Of a DNA stretch of 64,000 bases, positions 51,670 through 60,237 are shown piece after piece. The notes beneath the pieces were generated by a model. It saw only the letters and a program-made list of their open reading frames with translations, made no database searches and was not told the origin of the DNA. Positions within the stretch are counted from its first letter, which is position 1. Each line of letters starts with the position of its first letter. Made by a program: the position numbers and the translations under genes. The DNA is from Deltaproteobacteria bacterium (GTDB lineage: Bacteria; Desulfobacterota; Binatia; UBA9968): the NCBI GenBank assembly GCA_016874755.1, contig VGTH01000020.1, positions 33,232 through 97,231 of the forward strand, read 5' to 3'.

Positions 51670-52773
51670 GTGGCCCTCGCTCTAAAAAGAACGCCCCTTT
51701 ACACGGCGCATAGGCTAGCCGGCGCCAAGATCGTCGAGTTTGCCGGCTGGGAGATGCCGGTGCAGTATACCGGCGTCACCGACGAGCATCTGGCGGTGCG
51801 CCAACGCGCCGGCTTGTTCGACGTCAGCCATATGGGTGAGATCGAGGTGCGCGGGCCCGGCGCGCTCGAACGATGCCAAGAGCTGACGGTCAACGACGTC
51901 GGGCGCATGAAACAGTTTCAAGCGCAGTATAATCTTCTGCTCAACGAACAAGGCGGCGTCGTCGACGACGTGATCTTTTATCGGACGGCGGCCGACCGGT
52001 GGCTCATTTGCGTTAATGCCTCGAACGCCGCCAAAGACTTTCTCTGGATCGAGTCCCATGCGCGCAATCAGCCTGCGGTCGAAGTGGAAGACTTGAGCGA
52101 CCGCTACGCGCAGCTCGCGCTGCAGGGGCCGTTGGCGGAAAAGATCGTGCAGCCGTTGACGAAGCTGCCGCTGGCCCAGATAAAATCTTTCTATTTTGCT
52201 TATGGTGACGTCGCGTCGGTGCGCTGTCTCGTGGCGCGCACCGGGTACACGGGCGAAGCTGGGTTCGAGCTCTATTGCGACGCCGGTGATGGTGAAAAGT
52301 TGTGGAACAATTTGCTCGAAGCTGGCTCTGCGCATGGGCTGGTGCCCGCCGGCCTAGGTGCGCGTGATACGCTGCGCCTGGAGAAGGCTTATCCTCTTTA
52401 CGGTCATGAGCTGGACGATCAAACCACGCCGCTCGAAGCCGGCTTGGATTGGGTGGTAAAATTTTCTAAGAATCGCTTCATTGGCCGCGATATTTTAGCT
52501 AAACAAAAGGAGACCGGGCTAACGCGCAAACTGGTGGGCCTTGAGCTGGTCGAGCCGGGCATTGCCCGCGCCGGCTATCGCGTGATGAAAGGCGACCAAA
52601 CCGTTGGCCATGTGACGAGCGGCACGCGCTCGCCGTCGCTGGCAAAGTCGATCGCCTTAGCCTATGTCAGCAGTGCCGAAGGCGGTCTCGATAATTCGCT
52701 CGCGGTGGAAATCCGCGGTCGCAAAGTGGCTTGTAAAACAGTGGAGTTGCCTTTTTACCGCGGGCAGCTCTGA
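51670..52773 (+). CDS. gcvT: aminomethyltransferase, glycine cleavage T protein
   Basis: This 367-aa protein begins with the GcvT pattern LYTAHRLAGAKIVEFAGWEM and has FDVSHMGEIEVRG, the folate-binding Asp region, VARTGYTGEAGFELYCDAGD and the C-terminal SKSIALAYV. T protein transfers the aminomethyl carbon from lipoyl H protein to THF, releasing ammonia. It starts at GTG 51670, 9 bp after folD, and gcvH follows 18 bp on. The GTG is the only conventional start between folD and the conserved N-terminus. Confidence 0.95.
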   Translation: MALALKRTPLYTAHRLAGAKIVEFAGWEMPVQYTGVTDEHLAVRQRAGLFDVSHMGEIEVRGPGALERCQELTVNDVGRMKQFQAQYNLLLNEQGGVVDDVIFYRTAADRWLICVNASNAAKDFLWIESHARNQPAVEVEDLSDRYAQLALQGPLAEKIVQPLTKLPLAQIKSFYFAYGDVASVRCLVARTGYTGEAGFELYCDAGDGEKLWNNLLEAGSAHGLVPAGLGARDTLRLEKAYPLYGHELDDQTTPLEAGLDWVVKFSKNRFIGRDILAKQKETGLTRKLVGLELVEPGIARAGYRVMKGDQTVGHVTSGTRSPSLAKSIALAYVSSAEGGLDNSLAVEIRGRKVACKTVELPFYRGQL

Positions 52774-52791
52774 AACTACAGGAGGTGGGTC

Positions 52792-53256
52792 ATGGAGTTC
52801 CCCGAAGGGTTACGCTACTCAAAGGAGCACGAGTGGGTTTTGGTCGAAGGCAATACCGCGACCATCGGTATTACCGACTATGCGCAGGAGGAGCTGGGAG
52901 ACATCGTTTACGTAGAGTTGCCCGAGCTCGGTGAGAAAATCGTCAAGGACGATCCTTTCGGTGCGGTGGAGTCGGTCAAAGCGGTCTCCGAGATTTTCGC
53001 GCCGGTGAGCGGCACGGTGCTCGAAGTAAACGATGTGTTGCCGGACAATCCTGAAACCATCAACGACGACGCCTACGGCGACGGCTGGCTGATTCGCATC
53101 GAGATGTCGGACGACGATGACCTCAAGGATCTGATGTCCGCCGAAGAATACGCTGAATACGTCGAGCAGCAAAAAGACGAAGATGACGAAGAAGAAGAGG
53201 ACGACGACGAGCAAGACGACGACGAAGAAGAAGAGGACGACGACAACAACAAGTAG
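52792..53256 (+). CDS. gcvH: glycine cleavage system H protein with acidic C-terminal tail
   Basis: This 154-aa protein has a normal H domain for about the first 127 residues: EHEWVLVEGNTATIGITDYA, lipoyl-Lys 63 in GAVESVKAVSEIFAPVSG, and DLKDLMSAEEYAEYVEQ. It then carries a 27-residue tail in which 22 positions are Asp or Glu. Typical H proteins end where the tail begins. The tail is encoded by near-duplicate GAC/GAA-rich stretches, so it may be an expansion product. The lipoyl site is intact, so activity is expected; the tail might alter partner binding or solubility. The AGGAGG ribosome site before the ATG at 52792 is strong. Confidence 0.94.
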   Translation: MEFPEGLRYSKEHEWVLVEGNTATIGITDYAQEELGDIVYVELPELGEKIVKDDPFGAVESVKAVSEIFAPVSGTVLEVNDVLPDNPETINDDAYGDGWLIRIEMSDDDDLKDLMSAEEYAEYVEQQKDEDDEEEEDDDEQDDDEEEEDDDNNK

Positions 53257-53264
53257 CTGACCCG

Positions 53265-54611
53265 ATGCGATACACGCCCCACACCCCCGCCGATCAGGAG
53301 CAGATGCTCCGCGCTCTTGGGTTTTCTTCGGTTGACGAGCTCTATCGCCATGTGCCGGAGACGTTGCGCGGCCGCGCGCACATCGACTTGCCGGATGGCT
53401 TAAACGAGCTGGCAGTGCGCCGGCGACTGAGCGCCCTGGCAGCAAGAAACGCCACCGCGGCGGATTGGAGTTTCTTTCTCGGCGGCGGTATTTACCATCA
53501 TTTCATTCCCAGCGCGGTGGATGCCATTGTCTCGCGCGCTGAATTCCTCACGTCGTACACGCCTTATCAACCCGAAGTGAGCCAGGGGACGCTGCAGGCG
53601 CTCTACGAATACCAGACGCTAATCTGCCAGCTGACCGGCATGGAAGTGTCCAACGCCGCGGTGTATGACGGCGCTTCGGCGGCGGCGGAAGCCGTGTTGA
53701 TGTCGCGGCGCATTCAGCCAAGCAAGAAGCGCCGCGTGCTGGTGTCGCGCGCGCTCCATCCGCAATATCGCCAGGTGATCGCCACCTATTTCAAAAATCT
53801 CACCGACGTGACCCTGGAAGAGATTCCTTTCGATGCCCGCGGCGGCACCGATGGGGAAAAACTCACGGCGCAAATCGACGAGCGCACCATGTGCGTCGTG
53901 GTTGGCTATCCGAATTTTTTTGGCGTGGTCGAGGACTTGGCGCCACTACAAGCCGCCTGCGCCAAAGCTGGCGCGCAGTTGATTACGGTGACCACCGAAG
54001 CTTTGGCGCTGGCCTTGCTGAAACCGCCTGGGATGTGGGGCACCGACATCGCGGTGGGCGAGGGGCAAAGCTTAGGTGTGCCGATGAATCTCGGCGGACC
54101 GGCCTATGGCTTTTTCGCCTGTCAGAAGAAATTTGTCCGCAGCATGCCGGGGCGCCTGGTGGGCGAAACCGTGGACAGTGACGGCCGGCGTGGCTTTGTC
54201 TTGACCCTCGCCACGCGCGAGCAGCATATTCGCCGCGAGAAGGCGACTTCCAATATTTGCACGAGCCAGACCCTCTGCGCGATTGCGTCGACGGTTTACA
54301 TGTCGCTAATGGGCAAGGCGGGTCTGCGCCGGTTGGCCGAAGTAAATTTAGCCCGCGCCCACGACGCGGAGCGTAAACTAGTTGAGCAAGCGCAGTGCGG
54401 CCGAGTCTTTGACGCGCCGTTTTTTAACGAATTTGTGATCCGCGTTAAAGATCCCGGCGCCGTGCTGGCGCGCTGTGCGCAGCAAAAAATCGCCGCCGGC
54501 GTTGCCCTGGAGCAATGGTACCCGGAGCTCAAAGATTGCTTGCTCATTTGCGTTACCGAGATGAACGAGCCCGAGGAGGTTGAAACCCTTGTCCGAGCCG
54601 TCGCCCGATAA
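53265..54611 (+). CDS. gcvPA: glycine dehydrogenase (decarboxylating) subunit 1
   Basis: This 448-aa protein is the N-terminal half of split P protein: RYTPHTPADQEQMLRALGFS, then LGGGIYHHFIPSAVDAIVSR, FLTSYTPYQPEVSQGTLQAL and GQSLGVPMNLGGPAYGFFAC. It lies 8 bp after gcvH and overlaps gcvPB by about 20 bp. With GcvPB it forms the PLP-dependent glycine decarboxylase. The two-subunit form is common in archaea and many bacterial lineages but absent from most Gammaproteobacteria. The ATG at 53265 is the start of the conserved N-terminus. Confidence 0.95.
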   Translation: MRYTPHTPADQEQMLRALGFSSVDELYRHVPETLRGRAHIDLPDGLNELAVRRRLSALAARNATAADWSFFLGGGIYHHFIPSAVDAIVSRAEFLTSYTPYQPEVSQGTLQALYEYQTLICQLTGMEVSNAAVYDGASAAAEAVLMSRRIQPSKKRRVLVSRALHPQYRQVIATYFKNLTDVTLEEIPFDARGGTDGEKLTAQIDERTMCVVVGYPNFFGVVEDLAPLQAACAKAGAQLITVTTEALALALLKPPGMWGTDIAVGEGQSLGVPMNLGGPAYGFFACQKKFVRSMPGRLVGETVDSDGRRGFVLTLATREQHIRREKATSNICTSQTLCAIASTVYMSLMGKAGLRRLAEVNLARAHDAERKLVEQAQCGRVFDAPFFNEFVIRVKDPGAVLARCAQQKIAAGVALEQWYPELKDCLLICVTEMNEPEEVETLVRAVAR

Positions 54612-56082
54612 GTCCTCATCGCGGGTTGCCGCGCCGCGTCTGCTTTTTGAGAGCGGTTCGAGCGGGCGCAACGCTCTGCAGTGGCCCGCCCCGGCAAATA
54701 AAGCCGACGAGTTGCTGCCGTCGGCATTGTTGCGCGGCGAGATCGCCGGTTTCCCCGAACTGGGTGAGCTCGAGGTGCTGCGCCACTTTACGCGCCTGTC
54801 CCAGCGTAATTTTTCCATCGAGAGCGAATTCTACCCGCTCGGCTCGTGCACGATGAAGTACAACCCAAAGATCAACGAAACGGTGGCGCGTTTCCCAGGG
54901 TTCGCGCAAATCCATCCGCTGGCCGGCGCGGCACTGCTGCAGGGCGCGCTGCAGCTCTTGTCCGACTTGGAAGCGATGCTTTGCGAGGTCTGCGGCATGG
55001 ACGCAGTGAGCTTACAGCCCTCCGCCGGCGCCCAGGGCGAATTGACCGGCTTGATGTTGATTCGCGCTCTGCTCACCGAGCGGGGCAATCCGCGCAAGAC
55101 GATCATCGTGCCGGACACGGCCCACGGCACCAATCCGGCGAGCTCGACCCTGTGCGGCTACGATGTCGTGCAAATCTCTTCCAACGACAAGGGCATTATC
55201 GAACCGGCGGCGATCGAGAAGGTAATGGACCAAGACGTTGCCGCCATCATGATCACCAACCCGAACACCTTGGGCTTGTTTGAAAAGAACATTGAGGCGA
55301 TCGCGGCGGTGGTACACGCCAAAGGCGGCTTGGTTTATCTGGACGGCGCCAACTTAAACGCGCTGATGGGCATCGCCAAACCCGGCCATATGGGCGTCGA
55401 CGTTTTGCACATGAACCTGCACAAGACTTTTTCGACCCCCCATGGCGGCGGCGGTCCGGGGGCGGGACCGGTGGCGGTCAAAGCGGCGCTGAAGGATTTT
55501 TTGCCGACGCCGCGGATTGTTAGGCAAGGCGAAGGTTTTGGCTTGAGCGAAGACTGTCCCAAATCGATCGGCCGCGTCCGTTCGTTCTTTGGCAATTTTG
55601 GCGTGTTAGTGCGCGCGTACACCTACATTTTGTCGTTGGGTGGCGACGGTCTAGAAAACGCGAGCCGCATGGCGCTTTTGAACGCCAATTACATTCGTAG
55701 GAACTTAGAAGATGTTTATCATATCGCCTACAACGAACCGTGCATGCACGAGTGCATTTTCACCGACAAGGTGCAGCACAAACATGGTGTCACGACCCTC
55801 GACCTCGCCAAACGGCTGTTAGACTACGGCTTTCATCCGCCAACCATCTATTTCCCGCTGGTAGTTTCCGGCGCGCTCATGATCGAGCCGACGGAAACCG
55901 AAACGCCGGAAACCCTCGATAGTTTCATCGCGGCGATGCGCGCCATTGCGGAAGAGGCCAGAGACAACCCAGAGCTGGTCAAAACCGCGCCTCACTCGAC
56001 GCCGGTGCGCCGCCTTGACGAGGCGCGCGCCGCGCGTAAACCGATACTGCGCTGGGAAGCGGGGCAAAGCCGTTCGGACTGA
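54589..56082 (+). CDS. gcvPB: glycine dehydrogenase (decarboxylating) subunit 2
   Basis: This protein of about 497 aa is the PLP-carrying half of split P protein: SQRNFSIESEFYPLGSCTMK, PDTAHGTNPASSTLCGYDVV and the PLP Lys in LHMNLHKTFSTPHGGGGPGA. The start is ambiguous. TTG at 54580 touches the GAGGAGG ribosome site at 54573-54579, while TTG at 54589 (Ser-Glu-Pro after Met) is nine bases beyond it and is preferred. Either overlaps the end of gcvPA, so coupling of the two translations is likely. The operon ends here; L protein is not in the window. Confidence 0.94.
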   Translation: MSEPSPDKSSSRVAAPRLLFESGSSGRNALQWPAPANKADELLPSALLRGEIAGFPELGELEVLRHFTRLSQRNFSIESEFYPLGSCTMKYNPKINETVARFPGFAQIHPLAGAALLQGALQLLSDLEAMLCEVCGMDAVSLQPSAGAQGELTGLMLIRALLTERGNPRKTIIVPDTAHGTNPASSTLCGYDVVQISSNDKGIIEPAAIEKVMDQDVAAIMITNPNTLGLFEKNIEAIAAVVHAKGGLVYLDGANLNALMGIAKPGHMGVDVLHMNLHKTFSTPHGGGGPGAGPVAVKAALKDFLPTPRIVRQGEGFGLSEDCPKSIGRVRSFFGNFGVLVRAYTYILSLGGDGLENASRMALLNANYIRRNLEDVYHIAYNEPCMHECIFTDKVQHKHGVTTLDLAKRLLDYGFHPPTIYFPLVVSGALMIEPTETETPETLDSFIAAMRAIAEEARDNPELVKTAPHSTPVRRLDEARAARKPILRWEAGQSRSD

Positions 56083-56116
56083 AAAATCTTCGCAACCCTA
56101 GTTTCAGCAGACGCGC

Positions 56117-56989
56117 TCAGCGCGTTGGGCGGGTAAGGCGGCCGTCGTGATACTCCATGCGCGCGGTGATCGGCAGCGGCTTTTGCTCAATCCAGCGTGG
56201 GATGGGGGCGAAAGGTGCCGCGGAACGGATAGCCCGGACCGCTTCATCATCGAGGAGCGCCGAGCCCGACGAGCGAATCACGCGCAGGCTTTCCAGGTGA
56301 CCGTTTTCTAAAATATCAAATTCGACAATCAGCCGCCCTTGTAAGCCATACTGCAGGGCGAGCTCGGGATACTTCCAGTTGGCGTCGATGGAGCGCTTGA
56401 TACTGGTGAAGTAGCTGACATATTGCGGTTCCTTGGTTTCGAGCGGAATGCTCCTGCGGCCGCCGCCGCCATCCGACGAATACAACGGCGGTAATAATTG
56501 TTTTACCGTCGGCAGCTCCCTTTCGGCGATCACGGTTTTCTCGGCCGTCTGTTCACGAGGGCTGGGCCGTGGGGTCGTGGCTGGGGCGGTGGGAATGGCC
56601 AATGGAACAGGATCGTCTTTTTTGGTTGCCACTGGCGCGGCCGGTTCTTTTCTCGCGGCCGCTTCGCGCACTGGTTCGTGCCGGTTGAGCGTCGGCGGCC
56701 CGTCGGCTTTGGCGATCTTCGCCGGCGTCAGAGGCGCTTTGTCGGCGCGAGCGGATGCCGGCGCGCTTCGCGGCGGGGGCGCTGGTCTACCGCGCTCGTT
56801 GTTTGGAGACGGCGCCAAGGAAACTACGATCGGTGCAGGCTCGGACGGCGGAGCTTTTGGGCTCGGCAACCCGAGCAACAGCAACATCAGCAGATGGAAA
56901 CCGCAGGATAGGACGAAAGCGCGTGCCGCCCGGGAGGCGAGAAACGGCAGTGGTGGTGCATAGCGAACCGTTGTCGGGCGCTCGGTCAT
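56117..56989 (-). CDS. energy transducer TonB
   Basis: This 290-aa protein has an N-terminal transmembrane anchor ([20 protein letters not shown], about 22-42), then a long Pro/Ala/Lys-rich periplasmic spacer (about 43-195). The TonB C-terminal domain is [20 protein letters not shown], then [20 protein letters not shown]. TonB couples ExbB-ExbD energy to outer-membrane receptors; neither ExbB nor ExbD is in the window. The ATG at 56989 is preferred to a TTG two codons earlier. It is divergent from tatA with only about 27 bp between starts, so promoters must overlap the coding regions or lie within them. Confidence 0.87.
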   Translation of the reverse strand: MTERPTTVRYAPPLPFLASRAARAFVLSCGFHLLMLLLLGLPSPKAPPSEPAPIVVSLAPSPNNERGRPAPPPRSAPASARADKAPLTPAKIAKADGPPTLNRHEPVREAAARKEPAAPVATKKDDPVPLAIPTAPATTPRPSPREQTAEKTVIAERELPTVKQLLPPLYSSDGGGGRRSIPLETKEPQYVSYFTSIKRSIDANWKYPELALQYGLQGRLIVEFDILENGHLESLRVIRSSGSALLDDEAVRAIRSAAPFAPIPRWIEQKPLPITARMEYHDGRLTRPTR

Positions 56990-57016
56990 TGGCAACGAAT
57001 CTGCGAGTCGGTTAGA

Positions 57017-57214
57017 ATGGCAAGCATGTTTGGTTTAGGGCTCAGCGAACTCATCGTTATTCTCGTTATCGTCGTGGTTGTTTTCAATCGGCGCTTGCCC
57101 GATCTCGGTGAAAGCCTCGGCGGTGCGATCAGAAAGTTTCGCAAAGCCACCAAAGAGTCCGACGAGATCGACGTTACCCCGACCGACGATTCCACCAAGC
57201 ACAATAAGTCTTAG
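57017..57214 (+). CDS. tatA: twin-arginine translocase TatA/TatE family subunit
   Basis: This 65-aa protein has the TatA pattern: one transmembrane helix ([20 protein letters not shown]), then the amphipathic helix [20 protein letters not shown], and a short acidic polar tail. The Phe-Asn-Arg-Arg turn replaces the more common FGPKKLP. Start is ATG 57017 or, by family comparison (MFGLG...), ATG 57026. TatB and TatC are not nearby. It overlaps the end of the zinc-ribbon gene by four bases in convergent orientation. Confidence 0.9.
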   Translation: MASMFGLGLSELIVILVIVVVVFNRRLPDLGESLGGAIRKFRKATKESDEIDVTPTDDSTKHNKS

Positions 57215-58299
57215 CTTTCGGTGCCTTCAGCGGCGCTGACTTCGCAGGTGAAATTGTGCGCGGCGCGGTTCGGTTTGAGAAATACCAAGGTGAAGGGCAC
57301 GCTGTCGCCGGGCGGTATTTCGAAGTTGCGCAGCGGCTCGAGCTTTTGCAGTCCGGTGATGTCCTGCGCCGTTAAGCCGCGCACTATTTTCGGCGAGATG
57401 GCATTGCCGATCCACATGGTTTGCTGTTCGATTTCCTTACCTTCGGTGTTGAAAAGCCGTCCGCCTAGACGAACCTTGCGGATCACCACGGGGTTTTGAT
57501 TGACCACCGTTCCGGTGACAACGAATACCTCGCGGCTCGCGCTGGCACCCTCGCCGCCCTGTATGGTTTGATAGGCGCCTTCCATCGATTTGAGCAGGAC
57601 GCCGTTCTTGAGGTGGTTGTTTTTGACCACCGAGCGGCCGACTAGCGGAATCTTGCCGACAAAGTCTTCCGACGCTGCCGGATGGGCTTGATAGTAAGCC
57701 GCGGCGAGCGAGAAGCCGATCACCAGCAGCGCAAACAAGCTGAGAAAAGGCATTGTCGAAGCTTGCTGATCGCGATAGGGCTCGATGGCGAGCACGTTGT
57801 CGAAAAGATCTGGGTCGGCGTCTGGCGCAGTTTTTTCAGCCACGGGCGGCGGATTTTCGCGCGCTGCCTCGAACGTCTTCTCTTGTGGTTGCGCCGGAAT
57901 GGCAGCCATCGTAAAAGGCTCTTCGGGTTTCTCGATGAGCGGCGCCATGGACCAGCTATCGTTGGCGGCCGGCGCCGCGCTAGCGGGTACGTTGTTCGGC
58001 ACAATGTCGGGCAACTCGGGTTGTTCCGGCACCGCGATGTTCTTCTTGAGCGGTGCAAACGTAAACTTCGGTTCGCGTTCCTCGAGCGGCTCAGCGCTGG
58101 GTTCTGGCTCACTGGCAGTGGCGGGCGGCGCCTCCGTTGCTCCTGCCTCGCTGTCGTTTTCGCTCGCCTGGTCGTGTGCTCCGGCGTCCAACTCGAAAGT
58201 GTGCTTGCAGCGCGAGCAGCGGAAGGCTGCGCTCGAGCCTTTCACGACATCGTCAGAGACTTTGTATGTGGTCTTGCAATTGGGACATTGAACCAGCAT
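57211..58299 (-). CDS. MJ0042 zinc-ribbon / DUF3426 domain protein
   Basis: This 362-aa protein begins [20 protein letters not shown] with a four-Cys zinc ribbon (C5, C8, C28, C31). A Pro/Glu/Ala-rich linker follows, then one transmembrane segment near residues 185-208 ([20 protein letters not shown]). The C-terminal DUF3426-like beta domain has [24 protein letters not shown] strands and ends with [20 protein letters not shown]. Such proteins are predicted regulators or envelope proteins of unknown function. It is divergent from the sigma-factor operon (154-bp gap). Confidence 0.85.
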   Translation of the reverse strand: MLVQCPNCKTTYKVSDDVVKGSSAAFRCSRCKHTFELDAGAHDQASENDSEAGATEAPPATASEPEPSAEPLEEREPKFTFAPLKKNIAVPEQPELPDIVPNNVPASAAPAANDSWSMAPLIEKPEEPFTMAAIPAQPQEKTFEAARENPPPVAEKTAPDADPDLFDNVLAIEPYRDQQASTMPFLSLFALLVIGFSLAAAYYQAHPAASEDFVGKIPLVGRSVVKNNHLKNGVLLKSMEGAYQTIQGGEGASASREVFVVTGTVVNQNPVVIRKVRLGGRLFNTEGKEIEQQTMWIGNAISPKIVRGLTAQDITGLQKLEPLRNFEIPPGDSVPFTLVFLKPNRAAHNFTCEVSAAEGTES

Positions 58300-58453
58300 A
58301 GATGGGCCTCAAAAAAGCGCTCAGTGCGGACAAAAATGTAAAGAAATCAAAGTGATTGTATGATAATTTGCACAGAATTCAAGTTTTTGTTTTTAACTCG
58401 AATGACAACCTGAATAATGTATCTCAGATAGCGTCTAAACGGCAGGGTTACTT

Positions 58454-59008
58454 GTGGAGCTAACCGATTGGGAGTTGGTGCAGAGGAGTCAAGCAGGGGA
58501 CGTGGATGCATTCCAGCAGCTTGTCTCCCGCTATCACCAGAAGGTATTCACGGTGATCTTAGGCCTGCTCCGTGATCGTGAAGATGCCATGGAGGTTGCA
58601 CAGGAGGCTTTCTTTCGCGCCTTCCGCAAGATCAAGGGTTTTCAGGGCGGCTCTTCATTTTACACCTGGATTTACAGGATAGCCGTCAATATCGCGATCG
58701 ACGCCCAGCGGCGCCAAAAAAGGAACCCCTTGGACTTTCGTGAGACCATGGACGAGGCTTTCGAACAGCAGCAGGAGGTAGCCAAGGATCCTTTTTCGGA
58801 CGTTCATGACAAGGAGCTACGGACTAAGCTCGTTTCGGCGATTAATGATTTGACACCGGAACACAAAGCCGTCATCGTATTGAGGACCGTCGAAGGACTC
58901 TCCTACAAAGACATCGGGGAAATCCTGGGCTGCTCCGAGGGCACGGTGATGAGCCGTCTTCACTACGCGCGAAAGAAGCTACAAGACAAGTTGAGCGCCT
59001 TTTTATGA
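58454..59008 (+). CDS. RNA polymerase ECF-type sigma factor
   Basis: This 184-aa protein is a sigma-70 family ECF factor. Region 2 reads DAFQQLVSRYHQKVFTVILG, then VAQEAFFRAFRKIKGFQG with TWIYRIAVNIAIDAQRR. Region 4 reads LTPEHKAVIVLRTVEGLSYK, then IGEILGCSEGTVMSRLHYAR. The GTG start at 58454 precedes MELTDWELVQRSQAGDVDAF; the ribosome site is weak. The next gene starts inside its stop codon and encodes its likely anti-sigma factor. The 154-bp upstream gap holds an AT-rich TATGATAAT stretch near 58359 that may be its promoter; no other gene is seen there. Confidence 0.92.
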   Translation: MELTDWELVQRSQAGDVDAFQQLVSRYHQKVFTVILGLLRDREDAMEVAQEAFFRAFRKIKGFQGGSSFYTWIYRIAVNIAIDAQRRQKRNPLDFRETMDEAFEQQQEVAKDPFSDVHDKELRTKLVSAINDLTPEHKAVIVLRTVEGLSYKDIGEILGCSEGTVMSRLHYARKKLQDKLSAFL

Positions 59009-59535
59009 AGAACTGTGAGAGTATTCAGGAGTCTTTGGGAGCTTGGCTCGACGGCGAGCTTAAACAAGCCGATGCCGAAGCGATGCGTTTGCATGTGGAC
59101 GGCTGTCCTGCCTGCACGGATGCGCAAAAGAAATTGCTGAAGCTCAATGTGGCGATGAAGGCGGCGCACGCGCCTGCGGGGGAGATTGCGTTTGAGCCCT
59201 TCTGGCTTGGCGTGCGCACCCGGATCGAAGAAAAACGCTCGTGGACTACCGATTGGGCCGAGTGGCTGCGCTCCATGATCGCGCCGCCATCGCTTGCCTG
59301 GGCTGTGCCGGCGGTTATCGTGCTGCTGCTGGCGATATTTTCTTACGATAATTTTTTGCCCGGTCGCGGGCAGCGCAACAACTTCGCCGCCGTAGAATCC
59401 ATCGACGCCCACGGCCGCAGCGTCGCGCTCTTGCGTGAGGATGAGACCAAGACAACGGTAATATGGCTGTATCAAAATCCAGAAGGTGACAATGAAGCGA
59501 CCAGCGAGAATGCTAAAAAAGGCCCTACTTTTTAG
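59005..59535 (+). CDS. zinc-type anti-sigma factor (zf-HC2), membrane-anchored
   Basis: This 176-aa protein has the ZAS motif H30-x3-C34-x2-C37 in RLHVDGCPACTDAQKKLLKL, the fold that holds ECF sigma factors at the membrane. One transmembrane helix follows (LAWAVPAVIVLLLAIFSYDN, about 95-114) and a short outer part. The ATG overlaps the sigma-factor stop (ATGA at 59005-59008), so the two are translationally coupled. It would release the sigma factor on an envelope signal, probably by proteolysis. The 3' end overlaps the next gene. Confidence 0.88.
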   Translation: MKNCESIQESLGAWLDGELKQADAEAMRLHVDGCPACTDAQKKLLKLNVAMKAAHAPAGEIAFEPFWLGVRTRIEEKRSWTTDWAEWLRSMIAPPSLAWAVPAVIVLLLAIFSYDNFLPGRGQRNNFAAVESIDAHGRSVALLREDETKTTVIWLYQNPEGDNEATSENAKKGPTF

Positions 59536-59959
59536 CGCCCTGTTTTTCCTTGCCGCTGCGTACTTTGGGCTCGATGCGGCAAGCGCTCAGACGGTACAGG
59601 TCAAGATTGGCGCGATCCTTGCCAGCAATCAAAACGACGACTTCGACAGTCGGCTTGCAGGCATCGAGAAACAACTGAAGGTGATGAAGTATCGGTCCTA
59701 TAAGCTACTCAAGGAGGAGAGCGAAAACGTTCAGGGCCAAGCAAATGTGACTTTTAGTCTGCCCGGTGGCCGTTCATTAGTCGTTTCACCGCAGGAGTCA
59801 AAGAATAACCAGCATGCCTTGAAGGTGAATCTTAAAGAAGGTGACAAGCCGGTGCTCGATACCACTGTGCGTTTGAATAACGGCGGAAACTTCATCTTGG
59901 GTGGACCGCCGCATGAAGGCGGGGTTTTGGTGCTGTCGATCTGGGCGACGGCGCAGTAG
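59492..59959 (+). CDS. small secreted protein of unknown function
   Basis: This 155-aa protein has a signal peptide starting MKRPARMLKKALLFSALFFL and ending near AASAQ. A mature beta-rich part follows (VQVKIGAILASNQNDDFDSR, then LPGGRSLVVSPQESKNNQHA and NGGNFILGGPPHEGGVLVLS). I do not recognise a domain. The ATG at 59492 has GAAGG six bases upstream; GTG at 59486 is an alternative. It overlaps the anti-sigma gene by 44 bases, so it is very likely part of the same unit. It might be the sensor partner or a target of the sigma system. Confidence 0.68.
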   Translation: MKRPARMLKKALLFSALFFLAAAYFGLDAASAQTVQVKIGAILASNQNDDFDSRLAGIEKQLKVMKYRSYKLLKEESENVQGQANVTFSLPGGRSLVVSPQESKNNQHALKVNLKEGDKPVLDTTVRLNNGGNFILGGPPHEGGVLVLSIWATAQ

Positions 59960-59965
59960 AGAACG

Positions 59966-60232
59966 CTAGTCCAGCGGGCCCTTCTGAAAGGGCTCAACGC
60001 TCACGCCTTTTTCCTTCAGCCAACGAATCGATCGATCCACTTCTGCTTGCGTCCCATCCAATTCCAGCGCGACCAGCGCCAGTTCCGCGGTCACCGTCGA
60101 GCCACGGATGTTGAAGACCACGTCAAATTGTTTGGCCAGAAGGGCGAGCACCGGCTGGTTGATCAGCGTTTCCGGGAAGGTGAGGTAGACATGCTGGCGC
60201 ACGACCTCGTCTTTTTTGGTTCTGGTTGCCAT
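59966..60232 (-). CDS. NIL domain-containing protein
   Basis: This 88-aa protein is essentially one NIL domain, a ferredoxin-like module first seen in methionine ABC transporters (RQHVYLTFPETLINQPVLAL, then VVFNIRGSTVTAELALVALE and AEVDRSIRWLKEKGVSVEPF). Such stand-alone NIL proteins accompany sulfur-carrier/cysteine-synthase operons and are thought to sense or bind a sulfur amino acid. The ATG at 60232 begins MATRTKKDEVVR, five bases after the cysteine-synthase stop codon. The longer frame to 60292 lies inside that gene and is rejected. It is the last gene of the operon. Confidence 0.83.
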   Translation of the reverse strand: MATRTKKDEVVRQHVYLTFPETLINQPVLALLAKQFDVVFNIRGSTVTAELALVALELDGTQAEVDRSIRWLKEKGVSVEPFQKGPLD

Positions 60233-60237
60233 GACCG

